Part shown: positions 14,461 to 18,870 of the stretch, piece after piece
How positions within the stretch are numbered: the first letter of the stretch is position 1
How the letters are laid out: each line of letters opens with the position of its first letter
NCBI RefSeq assembly: GCF_938028775.1
Contig: NZ_CALIZG010000001.1
Coordinates: forward strand, 1 to 18,870
DNA from: Mogibacterium diversum_A
GTDB lineage: Bacteria > Bacillota > Clostridia > Peptostreptococcales > Anaerovoracaceae
Direction: 5' to 3'
Length of the DNA stretch: 18,870 nt
Translations under genes and position numbers: made by a program
Notes under the pieces: model-generated
Seen by the model: only the letters and a program-made list of their open reading frames with translations
Databases searched by the model: none
Told to the model about the DNA's origin: nothing

Positions 14461-14610
14461 CTACTTAGTCTCCTTGTGGAGTGTTTCCTTACCGCAGAAC
14501 TTACAGAACTTTCTAAGCTCAATTCTATCAGGATTGTTCTTCTTGTTCTTAGTTGTGTTGTAGTTTCTCTGCTTGCACTCTGTGCATGCTAGTGTAATCT
14601 TGTTTCTCAA
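14461..14610 (-). CDS. rpmG: 50S ribosomal protein L33, zinc-binding type (TTG start)
   Basis: L33 is a small 50S protein near the E site. From the TTG at 14608-14610 the product is 49 residues, the exact family length, beginning MRNKITLACTECKQRNY and ending KETLHKETK. An AGGAGG site lies eight bases before the TTG, and no ATG or GTG gives a better start. The two cysteine pairs (Cys9, Cys12 and Cys36, Cys39) form the zinc ribbon of the C+ type. Bacteria that carry C- paralogues use them under zinc shortage. It is the first gene after a strong tandem promoter and a leader hairpin, and leads secE-nusG-rplK-rplA. The upstream open frame in the same phase covers the promoter and is not coding. 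Confidence 0.95.
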   Translation of the reverse strand: MRNKITLACTECKQRNYNTTKNKKNNPDRIELRKFCKFCGKETLHKETK

Positions 14611-14670
14611 GGTGATGACCTCCTTTACCAAATATATATGTAAGCTAATTGCTTCTCTCAACTCAAAAGT

Positions 14671-14693
14671 CAGAGCCCGCCTCGCAAGCTCTG
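14671..14693 (-). terminator. Leader hairpin of the rpmG-secE-nusG operon (possible attenuator)
   Basis: In the RNA, CAGAGCUUGC pairs with GCGGGCUCUG around a GAG triloop: ten base pairs, two of them G-U, followed by ACUUUUGAG. It lies between the promoter pair and the L33 start. The four-base U-run is short, so this could be a weak attenuator, a protein-binding leader structure or an mRNA-stabilising element. Confidence 0.5.
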
Positions 14694-14713
14694 TCGTGAA
14701 TTCATAAAGTAGC

Positions 14714-14748
14714 CTTATAATAATACGCTGTGCAGATGTCAATGTCAA
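14714..14748 (-). promoter_or_regulatory. Overlapping tandem promoters for rpmG-secE-nusG-rplKA
   Basis: The minus strand carries two abutting consensus -35 hexamers, TTGACATTGACA (14737-14748). Each has a -10 at exactly 17 bases: TATTAT (14720-14725) for the upstream one and TATAAG (14714-14719) for the downstream one. Start sites would lie around 14706-14713, giving a leader of about 100 nucleotides. This is among the strongest promoter signals in the window and lies just after the rlmB stop. Confidence 0.8.
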
Positions 14749-14795
14749 GCGTTTTCCTTGATATTTAATGCTATACAACTCGTAAATATAGTCGG

Positions 14796-15884
14796 CTAAA
14801 AGTCTCTGCTACGCCTAACTGCGTACATCATAATAGCTGCCGCATTAGATGCGTTCAGAGAGTTGATGCTGCCCTTCATCGGAATAGATATCGATAGATC
14901 GCTCTTCTCCTTAACGAGTCTACTGATGCCTTTTCCTTCGTTTCCTATCACGAGAGCTATCGCACCCTTCATCACGCCTTCTGTCTCATAATATGATTTT
15001 CCATCCATATCCACTGCTGCTACCCACACGCCCTGCGCTTGCAGCTCCTCGATTGTGCGAGATATGTTGGTCACTCTAGCAACAGGCATACGTTCTAATG
15101 CGCCTGCCGAAGTCTTTGCAACGGTGCTAGTTAGTCCGCAGGCATTTCGCTTAGGAATGATAACGCCATGAGCATTTGCACACTCCGCAGTTCTGATAAT
15201 CGCGCCTAGGTTATGAGGATCTGAAATCTCGTCTAGTACCATGATGAACGGTGGCTCTTCACCATCAGCTGCACGATTCATTATCTCCTCGACTGTCGAA
15301 TACGAATACGCAGATATCTCCGCTGCTACACCTTGGTGCTTCTCCCCTGGCGCCATTCTGTCTAGCACAATCCTAGGCACTGTATCAACTACTATGCCAG
15401 CATCTTTGGCCATAGCTCTGATCTTTACGACGGAGCCCTCGGCTCCTGCCGCCATGTAAATCTTTTCGATGTCGCGGCCGCTTTTGATCGCTTCGATCAC
15501 TGGATTACGGCCGGCAATCAGATTCGCGGCTGGAGCACTCTGCTCCTCAGCAAAGCTGCCGCTGCGGCTGTCCCATTCGGTATTTCTATATGTATTGCTA
15601 TACGCATCTCGCGGGCGGCTGCTTGAGTTTCTGTCGCGCTGAGAATTGATATAACTCCCTGAGTTGCCATTACGCTGCGAACTACCGTATCCGCCAGCAT
15701 TACCGCTAGTACGTTTAGTTCTTCCTGTGTTCCGCCCAGTATTGCTACGGAACTCTTCCGCAGGCTCTCCGTTATAAGGTCTGAATGCAGCTTTTCCACG
15801 CTCCGCGCGTCTCTGATACACTCCGTGTGCATCACGTCTATTCTTGCCACGAGCACTTGTTTTCTTTTTATCTGATTTTGCCAT
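14796..15884 (-). CDS. rlmB: 23S rRNA 2'-O-methyltransferase, RlmB/TrmH (SpoU) family, with long N-terminal extension
   Basis: This is a SAM-dependent 2'-O-ribose methyltransferase of the SPOUT class; RlmB modifies Gm2251 in the 23S peptidyl-transferase loop. The catalytic part starts near residue 121 (NLIAGRNPVIEAI) and runs to 362, the usual RlmB size. Motif 1 is DEISDPHNLGAIIRTAE (218-234, with Asn225 and Arg231). Motif 2 is LVIGNEGKGI (311-320). Motif 3, IPMKGSINSLNASNAAA, lies at 334-350 and forms the SAM-binding knot. Residues 1-120 are a basic, Asn/Ser/Gly/Arg-rich low-complexity region with NTGR repeats, probably a disordered RNA-binding tail. The ribosome binding site is weak (AGGATG about 10-12 bases upstream). 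The yacP and sigH genes that follow rlmB in Bacillus are missing. The exact rRNA target is inferred from family and context. Confidence 0.9.
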   Translation of the reverse strand: MAKSDKKKTSARGKNRRDAHGVYQRRAERGKAAFRPYNGEPAEEFRSNTGRNTGRTKRTSGNAGGYGSSQRNGNSGSYINSQRDRNSSSRPRDAYSNTYRNTEWDSRSGSFAEEQSAPAANLIAGRNPVIEAIKSGRDIEKIYMAAGAEGSVVKIRAMAKDAGIVVDTVPRIVLDRMAPGEKHQGVAAEISAYSYSTVEEIMNRAADGEEPPFIMVLDEISDPHNLGAIIRTAECANAHGVIIPKRNACGLTSTVAKTSAGALERMPVARVTNISRTIEELQAQGVWVAAVDMDGKSYYETEGVMKGAIALVIGNEGKGISRLVKEKSDLSISIPMKGSINSLNASNAAAIMMYAVRRSRDF

Positions 15885-16120
15885 TACTAATTCACATCCT
15901 ATCTTTAAACATGACTATTATTATATGTTACTCGAATTAATCCTAATCGTCTATAAGTCTTTATCTCTGTTGTTTCATATACGGAAGCACGCACACAATG
16001 CTTGTAGCCATAGTTTCTTCCTAATCTTTTTTCGCTTGCTATACTCCTAGTTCATAAGTGCTAAAGTGAATTTGCCTACTTGATTCTACACACTTTGTCC
16101 AATTGTACTAGCAGAATCTA
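15885..16120. other. Non-coding spacer between rlmB and the membrane-protein cluster
   Basis: This AT-rich stretch of 236 bp has no convincing gene. It contains a TATAAT-like -10 on the minus strand (15920-15925) without a good -35, so the rlmB promoter is unresolved. A widely spaced 6-bp repeat GATTCT/AGAATC (16082-16087 and 16113-16118) follows the last membrane-protein stop but lacks a U-run. I see no clear terminator separating the cluster from rlmB. Confidence 0.5.
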
Positions 16121-16843
16121 TTACTGCCACCCAGTATACTTGCTAGGATGCGGTCTTGTCGGTAGATAGTCTTCGAGTTCATACTCTTTGGCATACTTGA
16201 GTTTGAGAAAGTATTCAACCGCTAATACTATTGAAAATTCTAAAGCAACTAATAGTATGCAAATAAAAAACGTTAGTTCATCTGCCTCTGAATTAATTAC
16301 AATGCTTTTTATGAATAGCATGATTGCAATGAATGAACCAGACCCTAAATATCTCATTGTTTTGGTACCTATATCTTTGTTTTTTTGATAGAAGCCCTTC
16401 CCAATTCTTTTTTTAACAACGATGATAGTCACAGCAATTGTTATTACAATTATTACCACTAAAAAGCATATTGATGTTAGTAGACTTATTTGTACCTCTT
16501 CCCACGAAAAAAAACTTAACATTAAAAGAGACGTATGTAATACTAATCCCGTATACTGCCACGCCTCAGCCGCATACATGCTCTTACCTGGTTCTTCATT
16601 AAACGCCTTTAAATATTTTCTACGCATCCACATCGAAAATACAAATGTTATTATAGAAAAAATAACTCCAACGATATACAACACACTTTCACCAGATGTC
16701 TTATCAGATGACACTATATAGAATATTGTGTAAAAAACAAATGTTAATGTAGTTAAAAACGGCATCGCAATTAACGGATACTCAATCGGTCTTATAATGT
16801 TATGATTCGCTATAAAACTTGCTATCTTTTCTTTGCTTTCCAT
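16121..16843 (-). CDS. Six-TM membrane protein, paralogue 3 of the cluster; putative immunity protein
   Basis: I do not recognise the family. From the ATG at 16843 the product is 240 residues with about six hydrophobic segments (near 24-45, 55-73, 97-113, 119-143, 166-183 and 190-211). The C-terminal cytoplasmic tail contains YFLKLKYAKEYELEDYLPT. I prefer this start over the ATG at 16858 or TTG at 16861. It follows a purine-rich site (AAAGAAAGTGA), and it makes the protein align without gaps to the first gene of the cluster: GKSMY at 86-90 against GKSLY at 86-90, and IGKGFYQKNK at 147-156 against IKRGHYLHRK. It is the last of three genes after a toxin-like fragment. Immunity is an inference from position and membrane topology. 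Base composition is AT-richer than the ribosomal genes. Confidence 0.75.
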   Translation of the reverse strand: MESKEKIASFIANHNIIRPIEYPLIAMPFLTTLTFVFYTIFYIVSSDKTSGESVLYIVGVIFSIITFVFSMWMRRKYLKAFNEEPGKSMYAAEAWQYTGLVLHTSLLMLSFFSWEEVQISLLTSICFLVVIIVITIAVTIIVVKKRIGKGFYQKNKDIGTKTMRYLGSGSFIAIMLFIKSIVINSEADELTFFICILLVALEFSIVLAVEYFLKLKYAKEYELEDYLPTRPHPSKYTGWQ

Positions 16844-16935
16844 TTCACTTTCTTTCATCAAAAATCATTTATGCTTTTTAATCTGCCTATGAGTTATTCC
16901 AAAAGACAGGCAAACAACCTTAAATTTACTATCAT

Positions 16936-17649
16936 TTATAAAACATTCTTAAATAACTCATCCCTCATATCGTACTTATTGGCAAAATACAGTTTATATA
17001 TCTGATGCATAATGGTTCTTGAAAAAACCATTGTAATGAATGTTGCTGATATAGCAATATAGAGTGTAAACAAATTCAAATATCCTCTCAACGCAATCAT
17101 TGTTACTATCATTACAATCACATAGATACCACCCTGAGATAAGTCTTTCATATTTTCAAATGGTTTTTTCATAATGCCATCATTCTTTTTTATAGCAATT
17201 AGTATTACCCTTCTCTCGTAAACAGCAGCTCCGCAACATTGTAAAAGCAGTATCGTTGAAGGTATAGCGACGTTAAAGTCAGTATATAGAATTCTAAACC
17301 CACCAATGAATGTAAGATCCACAATTACTAGAAATAGTATTGCCGTGCTTATTTGGAGCAATTTATTTATAGGAGCTTGTAGGTTGTTTTTTAGTCCAAA
17401 AAACAATTTAGATACAACAAACCAAATAATGATAGCTACTATCTGTGTAACAAATATAATTCTTACGTTTATATCTCTCCACTGTATAGCATTTGTTACC
17501 GTAAGAGCGAAAAAAAATAATAATACCCACCAAACGTTAATCTTATTTGAAAATTCTTTTTGCGATTTTCTTTTCCCTTCTTCTGTCATTACTGAGCCTT
17601 TCCCTGAAACGAAATTCTTTATAGCTTGGTCATTGTATTTCTTACGCAT
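16936..17649 (-). CDS. Six-TM membrane protein, divergent paralogue 2 of the cluster
   Basis: No known family is recognised. The product is 237 residues from the ATG at 17649, which has AGGAG about 12 bases upstream (rather far). An internal ATG at 17589, with AAAGG seven bases before it, would give 217 residues and trim a hydrophilic N-terminus. Six hydrophobic segments are visible (about 39-56, 62-82, 99-121, 126-146, 173-190 and 193-213). The charged loop near 145-170 and the tail IYKLYFANKYDMRDELF resemble the LKYAxxYxLExYL tail of its neighbours only loosely, so it is a diverged relative. It lies between the two closer paralogues with spacers of 78 and 74 bp. It may be immunity of a different specificity or a decaying copy; the frame is intact. 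Confidence 0.7.
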   Translation of the reverse strand: MRKKYNDQAIKNFVSGKGSVMTEEGKRKSQKEFSNKINVWWVLLFFFALTVTNAIQWRDINVRIIFVTQIVAIIIWFVVSKLFFGLKNNLQAPINKLLQISTAILFLVIVDLTFIGGFRILYTDFNVAIPSTILLLQCCGAAVYERRVILIAIKKNDGIMKKPFENMKDLSQGGIYVIVMIVTMIALRGYLNLFTLYIAISATFITMVFSRTIMHQIYKLYFANKYDMRDELFKNVL

Positions 17650-17727
17650 AGTATCGCGCCGCTCCTATTTCAAGTTCTGCCTAAAGGCGTGTTTATAATG
17701 ATTAAATTACCAATTCCATCTTGTAAA

Positions 17728-18429
17728 TTATTTAGGATTAGATTTAGTAGGCAAATACTCTTCAAGTCCATAACGTTCTGCATATTTTAGTTTAAGATAA
17801 TATATAAGTGATAGAGCTGAAGATGCCGTTACTAGCATAATTGACATAATACCATATCCAATTCCCGTAAAATTCATTTTGATAAATTGAAAAATAATTA
17901 TACATATTGCTATCCCTATCGCTGAGGAAATAAACGCAATTATTTTTTCATTAATTATGTTTTTTCTATGCAAATAATGCCCTCTCTTTATATTTAGTTT
18001 TACACGGACATATGTACTCGCAACAGTAACAACAGCAACCAAAATAGTAAAGCCTATTGCACTTGGAACTTTTTTCGCACCATATTCGCATAGTACAACA
18101 AGCGTGACAAATAATATGCCTATAATCAAACAATATATATATATGGTTATTTGAACAATATATAAACTCTTACCAAATTCTTTTTCTTTAAGATAAAAGA
18201 TTCGTTTCCTCAACAATATACTAACAACTAGTAACACAACTGGAATACATAACGAGATATATAGTGCTATTGGGTCAGCTTTATCTGGAGGTGATATTGC
18301 AAATCTCAAGTATATTAATATCAATAAAATTGATATTAAGTGGGTGCCAAACATTAATGACTCTATTGTTTGGTGGATATTATTGTGCTTTATAAACTCC
18401 CCAATATATGTCATTTCCTTATCATTCAT
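17728..18429 (-). CDS. Six-TM membrane protein, paralogue 1; putative immunity protein for the upstream toxin-like gene
   Basis: The family is not recognised. I start at the ATG at 18427-18429, which has AGGAG seven bases upstream. The frame is open for 28 more codons, but these overlap the preceding gene in another phase. The product is 233 residues: a short hydrophilic N-terminus MNDKEMTYIGEFIKHNN, six hydrophobic segments (about 24-44, 54-73, 90-113, 123-141, 162-182 and 188-211), and the tail YYLKLKYAERYGLEEYLPT followed by KSNPK. Conserved points with the third gene are GKSLY (86-90), a basic loop near 143-156, and the tail. Only 10 bp separate it from the stop of the toxin-like frame, so the two are probably co-transcribed and translationally coupled, typical of a toxin and its cognate immunity protein. 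The function is inferred. Confidence 0.75.
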   Translation of the reverse strand: MNDKEMTYIGEFIKHNNIHQTIESLMFGTHLISILLILIYLRFAISPPDKADPIALYISLCIPVVLLVVSILLRKRIFYLKEKEFGKSLYIVQITIYIYCLIIGILFVTLVVLCEYGAKKVPSAIGFTILVAVVTVASTYVRVKLNIKRGHYLHRKNIINEKIIAFISSAIGIAICIIIFQFIKMNFTGIGYGIMSIMLVTASSALSLIYYLKLKYAERYGLEEYLPTKSNPK

Positions 18430-18439
18430 TATTTTGCTC

Positions 18440-18868
18440 CTAATCCAAACTATTACGTCTTTTTTTAATTTTGTCTCTGTCTGAATAATAGTATTCATAT
18501 AACCCAACACCAATAATTGCAGCGATTCCTATTACTGGATTTGCGGCGAATGCAAGCCCAACGATTGCTCCTTCTGCTGCTCCAAATATAAAATTAACCT
18601 TTGCATTAGAAGCAAGTTTGCTTCTAGACGCTCCCGCGAAGTAATCTTGACCTGCACCAATACAAACATCAAGAGTGCCGCCTAGTATACCGCCTCGTAT
18701 TCCAGCTCTCTTTAGGTTTTTAGCTGACAGTTCCTGTATCTGACCAGTATCAACAGACTTATCATGTATAAGCGCTTTATTAGCATTGTTATATCTTCTT
18801 GTTATGTGCCCAAGTGTCCCATTTTTAGCGCAAGGATTATTCGTTTCTTTTCGAATAATTTGAGCTAA
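18440..18868 (-). CDS. C-terminal 142 residues of a glycine-rich, toxin-like protein (start outside window)
   Basis: This frame is open from the right edge to a TAG at 18440-18442, with no ATG or GTG in phase, so it is the 3' end of a larger gene. The visible part is hydrophilic at first (NNPCAKNGTLGHITRR, then KSVDTGQIQELSAK). It then shows GxxxG-type glycine zippers (GIRGGILGGTLDVCIGAG), a long small-residue hydrophobic stretch (GAAEGAIVGLAFAANPVIG followed by IAAIIGVG), and a basic tail RDKIKKRR. This architecture resembles the C-terminal domains of pore-forming LXG or other polymorphic toxins secreted by type VII systems. The downstream membrane-protein genes fit as immunity. No catalytic motif is visible and the N-terminal secretion domain is out of view, so a phage or other membrane-active protein is also possible. 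Confidence 0.6.
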   Translation of the reverse strand, partial: LAQIIRKETNNPCAKNGTLGHITRRYNNANKALIHDKSVDTGQIQELSAKNLKRAGIRGGILGGTLDVCIGAGQDYFAGASRSKLASNAKVNFIFGAAEGAIVGLAFAANPVIGIAAIIGVGLYEYYYSDRDKIKKRRNSLD

Positions 18869-18870
18869 AT

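Noticed and set aside
14448..14522. 25-codon N-terminal extension of SecE
   Set aside because: It overlaps the rpmG coding region in another frame. The downstream ATG gives a normal SecE.
14611..14778. Longer rpmG frame covering the region upstream of the TTG
   Set aside because: It would run through the tandem promoter and leader hairpin and give a non-family N-terminus.
15982..16005. Imperfect hairpin AAGCA/TGCTT before rlmB
   Set aside because: It has a 5-bp stem with a large loop and no U-run, too weak to call a terminator or riboswitch.
15961..16011. Tiny 16-codon frame upstream of rlmB (MATSIVCVLPYMKQQR) with a fair AGGAAG site
   Set aside because: It is too short to tell from chance in AT-rich DNA, with no homology or regulatory logic visible. 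Conservation in relatives would be needed.
18430..18513. In-frame 28-codon upstream extension of the first membrane protein
   Set aside because: It overlaps the 3' end of the toxin-like frame in another phase. The AGGAG site and the gap-free alignment with the third gene support the ATG at 18429.
1..18870. CRISPR arrays, tRNA or rRNA genes, insertion sequences, attachment sites
   Set aside because: I scanned both strands and found no regularly spaced repeats, cloverleaf-like segments, transposase motifs or flanking direct repeats.

Overview
The window holds a conserved bacterial transcription/translation block, with a small AT-rich accessory cassette at its right end. Every gene I accept lies on the minus strand, so transcription runs from high to low coordinates. 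Gene order, strong AAGGAGG-type ribosome binding sites, the Firmicutes-type S12 insertion, L33 with two CxxC pairs, RNAP subunits without the enterobacterial insertions, and an L10 leader RNA all point to Bacillota, probably class Clostridia. I cannot resolve genus from sequence alone.

Right end (about 16.1-18.9 kb): a truncated reading frame enters from outside the window and ends in a glycine-rich hydrophobic domain and a basic tail. Its shape resembles the C-terminus of a pore-forming, polymorphic (LXG-like) toxin. Ten bases after its stop begins the first of three consecutive genes for small proteins with six predicted membrane segments. Two of the three align almost without gaps and share the C-terminal pattern YxLKLKYAxxYxLExYLPT. 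The third is a divergent relative. I read this as a toxin with a tandem membrane-immunity array. That is an inference; I do not recognise the family.

Middle (about 11.1-15.9 kb): rlmB (23S rRNA 2'-O-methyltransferase with a long low-complexity N-terminus); a strong promoter pair; rpmG (TTG start), secE, nusG (28-residue N-terminal extension), rplK and rplA; then an L10 leader with an attenuator hairpin, rplJ and rplL. Left part (1-11.1 kb): an attenuator-like hairpin and a separate near-consensus promoter before rpoB-rpoC. A second consensus promoter, embedded in an inverted repeat, then drives the str operon rpsL-rpsG-fusA-tuf, with tuf cut by the window edge.

Together the core genes supply ribosomal proteins of both subunits, the GTPase stalk (L10-L12), RNA polymerase beta and beta', NusG, the SecE translocon subunit and both elongation GTPases. 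Three promoters and several leader or intercistronic hairpins divide the block into separately tunable units. Several neighbours usual in Bacillus (yacP and sigH, ybxB, the L7Ae-like ybxF) are absent.
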